From: VRUE01 sp963837735
GTDB lineage: Bacteria > Actinomycetota > Thermoleophilia > Solirubrobacterales > 70-9
Assembly: GCA_963837735.1 (NCBI GenBank)
Contig: CAWIOM010000004.1
Location: forward strand, 1 to 64,000
Length of the DNA stretch: 64,000 bases
Reading direction: 5' to 3'
In this document: positions 18,803 through 27,556 of the stretch, one piece after another
Position numbering within the stretch: position 1 is the stretch's first letter
How the letters are laid out: every line of letters begins with the position of its first letter
Program-made: the position numbers and the translations under genes
Notes under the pieces: generated by a model
What the model saw: the letters and a program-made list of their open reading frames with translations, nothing else
Told to the model about the DNA's origin: nothing
Databases searched by the model: none

Positions 18803-19687
18803 TTAGTCGATCGGTCCCTGGGATTCGCTCGAGCGGGCGGCGAGCGCGAGGCGCGTCTCGCGCAGGAATGCGGCCACGGCATCAGCCGCGGCCCGCGGTG
18901 ACCCCGCCTCGCCCGCTGCGCGGACCAGGCGGCTGCCGATGATCACCCCATCGGCGAGCTGCCCGACCCGCGCCGCCTGTTCGGGCGTGCCGATCCCGAA
19001 GCCGACCGCGACCGGCACCTCGGACTCGGCCTTGGTCGCGGCGACCAGGTCGGCGAGCTCCGCCGGCAGCCGATCGCGCTCGCCGGTCGTGCCGACGGTC
19101 GAGACGACATAGACGAAGCCGCGGGCGACGGCGCAGATCCTGCCCAGGCGACCGGCGGGCGTCGTCGGCGCGACGAGGGGCACCAGGGCCAGCCCGGCGG
19201 CGGTGAACGCCTCGCGGATCTCCTCCGCCTCGCCGAGGGGCAGGTCGGGGACGATCGCCCCGGCGGCGCCGGCCTCGGCGGCGCGGGCGGAAAAGGCCTC
19301 GGCGCCGCCGTGGGCGAGGACCATGTTGGCGTAGACCATGAGCACGACGGGGACGCGGCCGGCGACGGCCGAACAGACCGCGAGCGCGCCCTCGACATCG
19401 GCCCCGCCCTCGAGCGCCGCCGTCGCCGCAGCGTGGATCGTGGGCCCGTCGGCGAGCGGGTCCGAGAACGGGATGCCGAGCTCGATCAGGTCGGCGCCGG
19501 CCTCGACATAGGCGTCGGCGATCGCGATCGATGTCTCATGGTCGGGAAAGCAGCCCATCATGTACGGCATCAGCGCCGCCCGCCCCTCGTCCCCGGCGGC
19601 CTCGAACGCTGCCGCGATCCGAGCCTCACCGGTCTTGGCTTGCCCACCCCGCTCCTCGCCGCTTGGCGCCTCTGCGACGACGGGCAC
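18803..19687 (-). CDS. trpA: Tryptophan synthase alpha subunit
   Basis: The enzyme cleaves indole-3-glycerol phosphate to indole, passed through a tunnel to TrpB. It is a TIM barrel with the catalytic Glu and Asp in DLIELGIPFSDPLADGP and phosphate-binding loops VYVVSTVGTTG and VGFGIGTPEQ. The only in-frame start before the barrel is GTG 19687, giving 294 residues, about 26 more than usual. This start lies inside hairpin E1, so the N-terminal stretch VPVVAEAPSGEERGGQ partly derives from that element or its flank. The usual beginning (RIAAAFEAAGDEGRAALMPY) follows it. Confidence 0.9.
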   Translation of the reverse strand: MPVVAEAPSGEERGGQAKTGEARIAAAFEAAGDEGRAALMPYMMGCFPDHETSIAIADAYVEAGADLIELGIPFSDPLADGPTIHAAATAALEGGADVEGALAVCSAVAGRVPVVLMVYANMVLAHGGAEAFSARAAEAGAAGAIVPDLPLGEAEEIREAFTAAGLALVPLVAPTTPAGRLGRICAVARGFVYVVSTVGTTGERDRLPAELADLVAATKAESEVPVAVGFGIGTPEQAARVGQLADGVIIGSRLVRAAGEAGSPRAAADAVAAFLRETRLALAARSSESQGPID

Positions 19688-19747
19688 CGGAGGGTGACCC
19701 GCCGGAGCCTCCCCGCTGTTGCTCCGCCGGGTCACCCTCCGGTGCCC
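19682..19747. repeat. Hairpin element E1, spanning trpB stop and trpA start
   Basis: A 66-base inverted repeat: GGGCACCGGAGGGTGACCC (19682-19700) pairs with GGGTCACCCTCCGGTGCCC (19729-19747). Its core GAGCCTCCCCGCTGTTGCTC (19705-19724) is identical to the core of E2 at 31813-31832 on the other strand, although the arms are unrelated. The trpB stop (19732-19734) and the probable trpA start (19685-19687) both lie inside it. Confidence 0.75.
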
Positions 19748-20913
19748 CCGCCGGTATGCGCCAAGACCTCGGCGAGGTCCTTGTCGCCCCTTCCGCTCAG
19801 GCTGAGGATGTCGTACCCCTCGCCGCCGCCGTTCTCGAGCAGCCAGGCGATCGCGTGCGAGGACTCGAGCGCCGGGATGATCCCCTCGAGGCGGGAGAGC
19901 GTCGCAAATGCGTCGAGCGCGGCGGTGTCGGTAACCGCCGTGTAGGTGGCGCGCCCCGTGTCGCGCAGGTGGGCGTGCTCGGGGCCGACGCCGGGGTAAT
20001 CGAGCCCGGCGGAGACCGAGTGCGCCTCGAGAATCTGGCCCTCGTCGTCGGCGATCACCGAGGAGAGCGAGCCGTGGAGCACGCCCGTGCGGCCCGCCCC
20101 GAGCGAGGCGCCGTGACGACCGGTCTCCAGGCCCTCCCCCGCCGCCTCGACGCCGATCAGCTCGACGCCGGCATCGGCGATGAAGGGAGTGAAGATGCCG
20201 ATCGAGTTGGAGCCGCCCCCGACGCAGGCGATGATCCGCGAGGGCAGGGCGCCCTCGGCCGCCAGCGCCTGCTCGCGGGCCTCCTCGCCGATCACCCGCT
20301 GCAGGTCGCGGACCAGCGCCGGGAACGGGGCCGGGCCGACCGCCGAGCCGATCACGTAATGGCTGGTCTCGACGTTGGCGACCCAGTCGCGGATCGCCTC
20401 GCTCACCGCCTCCTTGAGCGTGCGGGCGCCGGACTCGACCGGCACCACCTCGGCGCCCAGCAGCCCCATGCGCTCGACGTTGGGCTTCTGGCGGCGAATG
20501 TCCTCGCTGCCCATATAGACGACGCACTCAAGCCCGAACAGGGCGCAGGCGGTCGCCGTTGCGACCCCGTGCTGGCCGGCGCCGGTCTCGGCAATCACAC
20601 GGCTCTTGCCCATGCGGCGGGTCAGGAGGACCTGGCCGACCGCGTTGTTGATCTTGTGAGCGCCGGTGTGGGCGAGGTCCTCGCGCTTCAGGTAGACCCG
20701 GCGGCCTGCCCGCTCGGAGAGCCGCTCAGCCAGGTAAAGCGGGGTCGGCCGGCCGATGAAGTCGCGATGCAGGGAGGCGAGCTGGGCCGTGAACTCCTCG
20801 TCCTGCCGAGCCTCTGCCCAGGCCTCGGTGAGCTCGTCGAGCGCGGCGATCAGCGTCTCCGGCACGTAGCGGCCCCCGTAGAGGCCGAATCGCTCCTCGA
20901 CTTTCGCGGTCAT
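19732..20913 (-). CDS. trpB: Tryptophan synthase beta subunit
   Basis: 393 residues. This PLP enzyme condenses indole with serine to give tryptophan. LKREDLAHTGAHKINNAVGQ carries the PLP lysine, ETGAGQHGVATATACALFG the catalytic loop, and CVGGGSNSIGIF the PLP-phosphate clamp; EGIIPALESSHA is also conserved. These mark the ordinary TrpB1 type that pairs with TrpA. The ATG overlaps the trpF stop (ATGA). The last residues (TGGGTGG) are encoded by the arm of hairpin E1. Confidence 0.96.
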   Translation of the reverse strand: MTAKVEERFGLYGGRYVPETLIAALDELTEAWAEARQDEEFTAQLASLHRDFIGRPTPLYLAERLSERAGRRVYLKREDLAHTGAHKINNAVGQVLLTRRMGKSRVIAETGAGQHGVATATACALFGLECVVYMGSEDIRRQKPNVERMGLLGAEVVPVESGARTLKEAVSEAIRDWVANVETSHYVIGSAVGPAPFPALVRDLQRVIGEEAREQALAAEGALPSRIIACVGGGSNSIGIFTPFIADAGVELIGVEAAGEGLETGRHGASLGAGRTGVLHGSLSSVIADDEGQILEAHSVSAGLDYPGVGPEHAHLRDTGRATYTAVTDTAALDAFATLSRLEGIIPALESSHAIAWLLENGGGEGYDILSLSGRGDKDLAEVLAHTGGGTGG

Positions 20914-21545
20914 GGGGCGCTGACGCTAGCGCCCTTCGCCGCCTCGAAGAAGGCCGCCATCGCCGCGTGGTCCTTGCGGCCGGCCTCCGCCTCGACGCCG
21001 CTGGCGACGTCGACCGCGTAGGGATGGGTGACGGCGATCGCTTCGGCGACGTTCTCCGGGCGCAGCCCCCCGGCGACGATCGCCGGCACCTTGGAGTACC
21101 GCTCCCGCATCAAGCCCCAGTCGAAGCTCTCGCCGGTCCCTCCCCACAATCCCCGGGCGCGGCGGTCGAAGAGGTGGAGGTCGGTGCGGAAGGCCTCGGC
21201 GGCGTGGATGTCCGCGGCGCTGAGGACATGGACCGCCTTGATCACCTTGACGCCCGTTTTGCGAGCGACCTCGGCGCAGAAGCTGGGGCCCTCATCGCCG
21301 TTGAGCTGAACCATCGTCAGCCCCGCGTCCTCGACCGCCTTGGCGACCTCGTCGAGCTCGGGGTTGACGAAGACGCCGACCACCTCGCACTTGCGCCGAA
21401 AGGCCGCCGAAATCGCCACAGCTTCAGCCGCCTCGACGCTCCTCGGGCTCTCCTCGTAGTGGATCAACCCAATCGCCCAGGCGCCGAGGCGCACCGCCTC
21501 CGCCGCATCGTCGAGATTCGTTATCCCGCAAATCTTCACCCGCAT
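20910..21545 (-). CDS. trpF: Phosphoribosylanthranilate isomerase
   Basis: 211 residues from ATG 21545. It performs the Amadori rearrangement in the third step from anthranilate to tryptophan. The barrel opens with MRVKICGITNLDDA, with the catalytic Cys in KICG; GVFVNPELDEV, VQLNGDEG and IVAGGLRPENVAEAI (phosphate loop) follow, and the catalytic Asp is in LHLFDRRA. It is coupled to trpB by a four-base overlap. Hairpin B3 lies 41 bases upstream. Confidence 0.93.
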   Translation of the reverse strand: MRVKICGITNLDDAAEAVRLGAWAIGLIHYEESPRSVEAAEAVAISAAFRRKCEVVGVFVNPELDEVAKAVEDAGLTMVQLNGDEGPSFCAEVARKTGVKVIKAVHVLSAADIHAAEAFRTDLHLFDRRARGLWGGTGESFDWGLMRERYSKVPAIVAGGLRPENVAEAIAVTHPYAVDVASGVEAEAGRKDHAAMAAFFEAAKGASVSAP

Positions 21546-21586
21546 CCATCCAGGGTACGGAAGTCCCCCGCCAGCTCGGGCGTGAC

Positions 21587-21649
21587 GCGGGGTGAGGGGT
21601 GCCGAGAACGGACCCGGTCTGGCCCGCCCGCAGGCCCCCCTCACCCCGC
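21587..21649. repeat. Hairpin element B3
   Basis: A 63-base element between htrA and trpF. Arms GCGGGGTGAGGGG (from 21587) and CCCCTCACCCCGC (to 21649) flank the family-B core. The core on the minus strand reads CCTGCGGGCGGGCCAGACCG then GGTCCGTTCTCGG. B1 and B2 have the same core but other arms. It starts 14 bases past the htrA stop. Confidence 0.75.
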
Positions 21650-21663
21650 GGCCAGCGCGCCCG

Positions 21664-22869
21664 CTATTCGATCGAAGCCGGACGATTTGCGAGCGTCACG
21701 GTGACGGTCTTGGTGTCGCCGCCCCGAAGCAGTGTCACTTCGACGTCGTCGCCCGGCTTCTTGCCGTCCACGATCGCGATCAGTTCGTCCATCCCCGCGA
21801 TCTTCTTGCCGTCGAGTTCGGTGATGATGTCGCCGCCGAGCGTGACGCTCGCGCCTTCGATGGTCGCTTCGGTATTGCCGCCCTCGATGCCCGCCCTGGC
21901 CGCCGGGCCCCCCTTGACCGCGTCCGCGACCAGCACGCCTTCTTCGACGGGCAGGTTGAGTGCCTTCGAGATGTCGGGGGTGATCGTGCCGCCGCTGATG
22001 CCCAGGTAGGCGTGTTCGACCTTGCCGTCCTTCTCGATCTGGTCGGCGACTTCGCGGGCGGTGTTGATCGGAATCGAGAAGCCGATGCCGACGTTGCCGT
22101 TTCCGCCGCCGCCCGTCTCGATCTGGGAGTTGATCCCGATCACACGGCCTTCGGCGTCGATCAGCGGACCGCCGGAGTTGCCCGGGTTGATCGCCGCGTC
22201 GGTCTGGATCACGTGCGAGATCGAGAAGCCGTTGGGGGCTTCGATCTGGCGCTGGAGGGCGGAGACGATGCCGCTGGTCACCGTGCTGTCGAGCCCGAAG
22301 GGGTTGCCGATCGCGACCACCGGGTCACCGACTTCGACCTTCGAGGAATCGCCGAGCGCCAGCGGGTGGAGCTGGTCGGCGGGGATGTCCACCTTGAGCA
22401 GGGCGACGTCCGTCGCCGGGTCGGCGCCCACCACCTTCGCCGGGTAGGAGCGGTCGGAGGCGCCGAGTTTGACGGTGATGTCAGAGGCGTTTTCGACGAC
22501 GTGGTTGTTGGTGAGCAGGTGGCCTTCGGAGTCGATCACGAAGCCCGACCCGGTCGCCGTGCCTCCCCCTTCCGCTTCGCCGAAGGGGTTGAAGGGGGAC
22601 GGTTCGACCTTCTGGGCTTCCTGCTTGGCTTCGATGAAGGCGATGCCGTCGCCGTCGCGCTTGTAGATCTCGTTGACGACATTGGCGTCGCCGCTGTCGT
22701 GGCTGGCGACCGGCGCCGCCAGCGGCGCGACTCCGGTGGCGGCGGCGGGCTCGCTCTGCGAGTCGATCCAGCCGGCGGAGATCGCCAACCAGCCGAAGAG
22801 ACCGACGATCACCCCGCCGATAACCGCGGAGCCGAAGGAGGACTTGAGGAAACGCCTGGTTCTGCTCAT
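21664..22869 (-). CDS. HtrA/DegP-family serine protease with PDZ domain
   Basis: 401 residues. One N-terminal membrane helix (about 15-33, GSAVIGGVIVGLFGWLAISA) anchors a trypsin-like protease outside the membrane. The triad is complete: His in TNNHVVENASD, Asp in PATDVALLKVD, Ser in INPGNSGGPLID. Residues about 295-395 form a PDZ domain (AYLGISGGTITPD; GDIITELDGKKIAGMDELIA), which binds substrate C-termini. Such proteases remove misfolded envelope proteins. Its position in the middle of the trp genes (trpC before, trpF after) is unusual and has no obvious metabolic meaning. Confidence 0.93.
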   Translation of the reverse strand: MSRTRRFLKSSFGSAVIGGVIVGLFGWLAISAGWIDSQSEPAAATGVAPLAAPVASHDSGDANVVNEIYKRDGDGIAFIEAKQEAQKVEPSPFNPFGEAEGGGTATGSGFVIDSEGHLLTNNHVVENASDITVKLGASDRSYPAKVVGADPATDVALLKVDIPADQLHPLALGDSSKVEVGDPVVAIGNPFGLDSTVTSGIVSALQRQIEAPNGFSISHVIQTDAAINPGNSGGPLIDAEGRVIGINSQIETGGGGNGNVGIGFSIPINTAREVADQIEKDGKVEHAYLGISGGTITPDISKALNLPVEEGVLVADAVKGGPAARAGIEGGNTEATIEGASVTLGGDIITELDGKKIAGMDELIAIVDGKKPGDDVEVTLLRGGDTKTVTVTLANRPASIE

Positions 22870-22935
22870 CGACGGCGATGATGCAGAGCTGCCGTCAGCC
22901 TTCTCTAAAGACGCACAAAAGAGTTCCTAAATTCG

Positions 22936-23736
22936 CTACGGCAGCCGGTGCTCGCTGGTCCCCGGCTCGGCGCCGGTCAGCTCGCGGACCTTCGCCTCGG
23001 GATCCTCGGCGCTCATCAGGGCGCCGCCGATCAGGACCGCGTCGACGCCGACGCGGTCGAGCTCCTCGAGCTCGGCCCGCTCGGAGATGCCGCTCTCGGC
23101 GACGACGGTCTTGCCGGCGGGGACGTCGGGCATCAGCTCGTAGGTGGTGGCGACGTCGACCGTGCCCTCGTCGAGGTTGCGGTTGTTGATTCCGATCACC
23201 TCGGCGCCGGCCTCCAGAGCCCGCTCGAGCTCAGGCTCGTCATGGACCTCGACCAGGCAGTCGAGGTCGAGCCCACGGGCCTCGGCGTAGAGGCTGTGCA
23301 GCTCGTCGTCGTCGAGGGCGCGGACGATCAGCAGCACGGCGTCGGCGCCGCTTATCGCGGCCTCATACAGCTGGTAGGGGTCGACGATGAAGTCCTTGCG
23401 GAGGATCGGCAGGTCGCAGGCCGAGCGCGCCGCCTGCAGGTCCTCGAGGCTGCCGCCGAAGTGGCGCTCGTCGGTGAGGACGGAGAGCGCCGCCGCCCCT
23501 CCCCGCTCGTAGGCGGCGACCCGCTCGGCGACGGCGGCGCCGGCGGAGATCTCCCCGGCACTCGGCGAGCGGCGCTTGAACTCGGCGATCAGCGAGAGGC
23601 CGGGCCGGACCAGGGCCTCGTTGAAGGGGCGATCCTCGCCGCGGCCGTGGAGCTGCGCCTCGAGGTCGCCGAGCGGCGTCTTGCTACGACGCTCCTCGAC
23701 ACCCGCACGCGCTCCGGAGATGAGCTGCTCGATCAT
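22936..23736 (-). CDS. trpC: Indole-3-glycerol phosphate synthase
   Basis: 266 residues from ATG 23736 (a GTG two codons earlier is possible). It closes the indole ring from CdRP. The TIM barrel shows LIAEFKRRSPSAGEIS (catalytic Lys), VLTDERHFGGSLEDL, LPILRKDFIVDPYQLYEA (second catalytic Lys) and VIGINNRNLDEGTVD. VVAESGISERAELEEL and AVLIGGALMSAEDP form the phosphate site. It follows trpD by 21 bases. Confidence 0.95.
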   Translation of the reverse strand: MIEQLISGARAGVEERRSKTPLGDLEAQLHGRGEDRPFNEALVRPGLSLIAEFKRRSPSAGEISAGAAVAERVAAYERGGAAALSVLTDERHFGGSLEDLQAARSACDLPILRKDFIVDPYQLYEAAISGADAVLLIVRALDDDELHSLYAEARGLDLDCLVEVHDEPELERALEAGAEVIGINNRNLDEGTVDVATTYELMPDVPAGKTVVAESGISERAELEELDRVGVDAVLIGGALMSAEDPEAKVRELTGAEPGTSEHRLP

Positions 23737-23757
23737 TCCCACTTGAACTGAGAGAGC

Positions 23758-24786
23758 CTAGCCACCGACCGCGCCGGTTGCCGCAACAAGCCGCTCAAGC
23801 AGGACCTTGGCCTCGCCGCTGTCGATCGCCTCGGCGGCCTTGCCAACGCCCGCCTCGAGGCTCTCAGCGCCGCCGCCGACGTAGATCGCCGCGCCCGCGT
23901 TGAGCAGGACGAGGTCGCGCTTGGGGCCCAGCACGCCGTCGAAGACGGCCCGGGTGGCGGCGGCGTTCTGCTGGGGCGTTCCGCCGGCGACGTCCTCGAG
24001 CTCGGCGGGCGGCAGCCCGAACTGGCCCGGTTCGACGAACCACTCCTCGGTCGAGCCGCCCGCGACCTCGATCACCCTGGTCCGCGAGGAGAGCGAGATC
24101 TCGTCGAGCCCGTCCTCGGCGGCGACGACCATCGCCCGCTCGCTCCCCAGCCCGACGAGCGCCTCGGCGATCGTCTCCTGGTAGTGGCGGTCGGCGACGC
24201 CGAGCAGCTGGCGGGTCGCTCCGGCCGGGTTGGTCAGCGGCCCGAGGAAGTTGAAGATCGTCCGCACGGCGAGCTCCTTGCGGACGGGGACGACGTGCTT
24301 CATCGCCGCGTGGTGACGGGGGGCGAACATGAAGCCGAAGCCGACCGCGTCGACGATGCGGCCGACCTGGCCGGCATCGAGCTCGATGTTGACCCCGAGC
24401 GCTTCGAGCAGCTCGGCGGAGCCGCACTTGCTCGTATTGGAGCGGTTGCCGTGCTTGGCGACCGCGCAACCGGCGGCGGCGGCGACCAGCGCCGCCGTGG
24501 TCGAGACGTTGAAGGTCGAGGGGCCGCCGCCGGTGCCGGCGGTGTCGACGAGGTCCTGACGCGCGGTCTCGACCGGCGTCGCCAGCGAGCGCATCGTCCG
24601 CGCCAGGCCGACCAGCTCCGGGACGGTCTCGCCCTTTGCCCGCAGGGCGATGAGGAAGGCCCCGGTCTGGACCTCGCCGGCCCGCCCTTCCATGATCTCG
24701 GCGAGGACCGCGGCGGCGTGGTCGGCGGTCAGGTGATCGCCGGCGCAAACCGCGTCGATGGCCCGTGTCACGACGTCGTTTGGCAT
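23758..24786 (-). CDS. trpD: Anthranilate phosphoribosyltransferase
   Basis: 342 residues, normal length. It joins anthranilate to PRPP. DTAGTGGGPSTFNVSTTAAL is the PRPP-binding glycine loop; AKHGNRSNTSKCGSAELLE and FMFAPRHHAAMKHVVPVRKE line the anthranilate tunnel; RTIFNFLGPLTNPAG is the conserved metal and substrate motif. Its ATG lies just beyond hairpin A1, which separates it from trpG. Confidence 0.95.
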   Translation of the reverse strand: MPNDVVTRAIDAVCAGDHLTADHAAAVLAEIMEGRAGEVQTGAFLIALRAKGETVPELVGLARTMRSLATPVETARQDLVDTAGTGGGPSTFNVSTTAALVAAAAGCAVAKHGNRSNTSKCGSAELLEALGVNIELDAGQVGRIVDAVGFGFMFAPRHHAAMKHVVPVRKELAVRTIFNFLGPLTNPAGATRQLLGVADRHYQETIAEALVGLGSERAMVVAAEDGLDEISLSSRTRVIEVAGGSTEEWFVEPGQFGLPPAELEDVAGGTPQQNAAATRAVFDGVLGPKRDLVLLNAGAAIYVGGGAESLEAGVGKAAEAIDSGEAKVLLERLVAATGAVGG

Positions 24787-24797
24787 CTCAACCTCGC

Positions 24798-24842
24798 GTG
24801 AGCGCAGTTGTGCCCGCTATGCGGGCACAACTGCGCTCTCAC
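24798..24842. repeat. Hairpin element A1, overlapping the trpG 3' end
   Basis: A 45-base near-palindrome: GTGAGCGCAGTTGTG, the central CCCGCTATGCGGG, then CACAACTGCGCTCTCAC. The trpG stop codon (24817-24819) lies at its centre, and the last residues of TrpG are encoded by one arm. Family A has three more copies at 37842, 47880 and 62556. Confidence 0.8.
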
Positions 24843-25401
24843 CTTTCAGGAAGTTGCGGAGCAGCTCTTTGCCCTGGGGGGTGAGGACCGACTCGGGGTG
24901 AAACTGGACGCCCTCGGCGGGCAGCTCGCGGTGGCGGGCGCCCATGATCACGTCGCCGAAGCGGGCGCTGACCTCGAGCTCGTCCGGGATCGAGCCCGGG
25001 TCGGCGACCAGCGAGTGGTAGCGGCCGGCGACAAGCGGGCTGGGCACGCCCGCGTATATCGCCCGGCCATCGTGCTCGACCTCGGCGTCCTTGCCGTGGA
25101 TCGGGTCGCCGACGACGACCCGGCCGCCGAAGGCCTCGACCAGCGACTGGTGGCCGAGGCAGACGCCGAGCACCGGCGTTCCGGCCTCGGCGAAGGCGCG
25201 CACGGCCTCGACCGAGATTCCGGCCTCGGCCGGCGTGCAGGGGCCGGGCGAGACGACCAGGCGGTCGGCGCCGCGCCCGAGCAGCTCGCCGACCTCGGCC
25301 CGGTCGTTGCGGACGACCTCGACCTCGGCCCCGAGCTCACCCAGGTACTGGACGAGGTTGTAGGCGAAGCTGTCGTAGTTGTCGATCAGCAGGACCCGCA
25401 T
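24817..25401 (-). CDS. trpG: Anthranilate synthase component II (glutamine amidotransferase)
   Basis: 194 residues. It releases ammonia from glutamine for TrpE. The class I amidotransferase triad is visible: Cys in LGVCLGHQSLVEAFGG, and His and Glu in VQFHPESVLTPQG. MRVLLIDNYDSFAYNLVQYL and VVSPGPCTPAEAGIS are typical of TrpG/PabA, so it may also serve folate synthesis. After LLRNFLKG the C-terminus ESAVVPA is encoded by hairpin A1. Confidence 0.95.
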   Translation of the reverse strand: MRVLLIDNYDSFAYNLVQYLGELGAEVEVVRNDRAEVGELLGRGADRLVVSPGPCTPAEAGISVEAVRAFAEAGTPVLGVCLGHQSLVEAFGGRVVVGDPIHGKDAEVEHDGRAIYAGVPSPLVAGRYHSLVADPGSIPDELEVSARFGDVIMGARHRELPAEGVQFHPESVLTPQGKELLRNFLKGESAVVPA

Positions 25402-25403
25402 CG

Positions 25404-26913
25404 CTACTCCCAGTCCGGCTGCTCGCAGGCGAGCTCGACCGCGCGGAAGACCGCCTTCGCCTTGTTGACCGACTCGGTGTACTCGTAGGAGGGCTTGGCG
25501 TCGGCGACGGTGCCGCCGCCTGCCTGGACGTGGATCTGGCCGTCCTTGACGACCACGGTGCGGATGTGGATCGCGGTGTCCAGGTCGCCGTTCCAGGAGA
25601 GGTAGCCGATCGCGCCGCCGTAGGAGCAGCGCTTGACCTTCTCGAGCTCATCGATGATCTGCATCGCCCGCACCTTCGGCGCCCCCGAGAGCGTGCCGGC
25701 GGGCAGCGCCGAGCGCAGGACGTCCATCGCGCCGACGCCCTCTTTCAGGGTTCCAGAGACCTGGCTGACGATGTGGAGGACGTGCGAGTAGGTCTCGACG
25801 ACCATCAGCTCGTCGACCTCGACCGAGCCGTACTCGCAGACGCGGCCGAGGTCGTTGCGGCCGAGGTCGACGAGCATCACGTGCTCGGCTCGCTCCTTGG
25901 GGTCGTTGACGAGGCGCTCGGCAAGCCGGCGGTCCTCCTCCTCGTCGTCGCCGCGCGGGTAGGTGCCGGCGATCGGCCGCGTCTCGACCCGGTCGCCGGT
26001 GACCTTGACCAGCGGCTCCGGCGAGGCACCGGCGATCTGGAAGTCGCCGAACTCGAGGAAGTACATGTACGGGGACGGGTTGACGGCGCGCAGTCCGCGG
26101 TAGACCGAGAAGGCGTCGACCGGTTGCGGGGCGGAGAAGCGCTGCGAGGGAACCACCTGGAAGGCGTCGCCGGCGTGGACGTACTCGACTATCCGCTCGA
26201 CCGCGGCTTCGAACTCCTCGCGCTCCATGTTCGAGACGAAGCGAGGCGGCTCGGAGACGATCGGCTGCCTCGGGAACGGGAACGGCGGCGCGCAGCCGGG
26301 CGCGGACGTCGGCGATCGACGCGGCGGCGCGCTCGTAGGCAGCGTCGACCTCGCCACCGTCCTCGGCGAAGGCGCAGGACATGATCGTCAGCTCGTGCCT
26401 GAGGTGGTCGAAGACGAGCAGGACGTCGGTGATCATCAGCGCCATGTCGGGCAACCCGAGCGGATCGGGGTTCGGCTCGCCGAGTGGCTCGACCGTGCGC
26501 ACCAGGTCGTAGCCGAAGAAGCCGACGGCGCCGCCCGCGAACGGCGGCAGGCCATCGACCGGGGCGAGCTCGTAGTCGGCCAGCAGATCGGCGACCGCCC
26601 CGTAGGGATCGGGCGCCTCGACGGCCGGCCCGTCGCCCTCGGTCAGCCTGCCGCCGCTCCAGCGCAGGATCGAACGCGGCCGGATGCCGACGAAGGAGTA
26701 GCGGCCGACCTGGCCCTGCTCGGCGGACTCGAGCAGGAAGCAGGGCGCACCGGGCGCCTCGCCGGCGCGCAGCTTGAGGAAGGCCGAGACCGGCGTCTCG
26801 CAGTCGTCGACGAAGCGGGCGCGGACCGGCACGACATTGCCCTCGGCGGCGAGGGCGCGGGCCTGCTCGAGGCTCGGCTCGAGGTTCAGCTCGGAGCTAG
26901 CCGCGACGGCCAT
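25404..26913 (-). CDS. trpE: Anthranilate synthase component I (frameshifted)
   Basis: About 500 residues in two frames. It makes anthranilate from chorismate and ammonia. The N-terminal frame holds a feedback-site-like motif (CFLLESAEQGQVGRYSFVGI) and FAGGAVGFFGYDLVR. The frame breaks near 26262-26282, where one extra base is needed to explain the shift. The second frame has VVPSQRFSAP, IAGTYPRGDDEEED, LVDLGRNDLGRV and AGTLSGAPKVRAMQIID, the chorismate and Mg sites. The start ATG 26913 has GGAGG seven bases before it and overlaps the end of hisIE by 17 bases. TrpG begins two bases after its stop. Confidence 0.9.
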
Positions 26914-27508
26914 TGAGCACCTCCATCGCCGCCGACAGGGGAATCCCGCGCGAGGTGAGCAGGACGCCGAGGTGGTAGAGCAGGTCGGCGGCCTCTTCGG
27001 CGACCCGCTCGTCGGACTCCTCGCGGGCGGCGCGGCCGACCTCCTCGGCCTCCTCCTCGACCTTTGCGGCGATCAGCTTCGGGTCGTCGAGCAACTGGAC
27101 CGTGTAGCTGCCCTCGGGCCGCTCGGCGGCGCGGCTGCGCAGGGTGCGCTCGAGGGTCGACGAGCGCCTCGTGGGCGACCGGCTCGGGCTCGCCGTCGAT
27201 CGCCCGTGTAGAAGCAGGTCCGCTCGCCCGTGTGGCAGGCGGGGCCGGCCGGCTCGACGAGGGCGAGGATCGCGTCCCCGTCGCAGTCATAGCGCAGCTC
27301 CCGCACCTTCATCACGTTGCCCGAGGTTTCGCCCTTCTTCCAGATCTCCTGCCGCGAGCGGCTGAAGAAGTGCAGCTCCCCGGTCTGCGACCGTGAGCCG
27401 TAACGACTCCTCGTTCGCGTAGGCAAGGGTCAGCACCTCGCCGCTGGCGAAGTCCTGGGCCACGACGGGCACCAACCCGCGCTCGTCGAATTTCACCTGC
27501 TCGAACAC
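26897..27508 (-). pseudogene. hisIE: Bifunctional HisI-HisE (frame-disrupted)
   Basis: Joined across frames it is an intact-looking 203-residue histidine enzyme. HisI (PR-AMP cyclohydrolase) starts at GTG 27508 as VFEQVKFDERGLVPVVAQDF, then FFSRSRQEIWKKGETSGNVM and YDCDGDAILALVEP with its metal-binding Cys. HisE (PR-ATP pyrophosphatase) supplies ERTLRSRAAERPEGSYTVQL and KVEEEAEEVGRAAREE with its acidic metal site. Three frame changes, near 27390, 27210 and 27155, are each repaired by one base. Since each piece is well conserved, sequencing indels are likelier than decay. The 3' end overlaps trpE. Confidence 0.8.
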
Positions 27509-27556
27509 CAGGCAATCGTATGGCAGCCGATGGAGGCGGGCGAACGCCCATCGCAC

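Noticed and set aside
26914..27508. trp leader peptide or attenuator
   Set aside because: The region before trpE is occupied by hisIE, which overlaps the trpE start; no Trp-rich leader peptide is seen.
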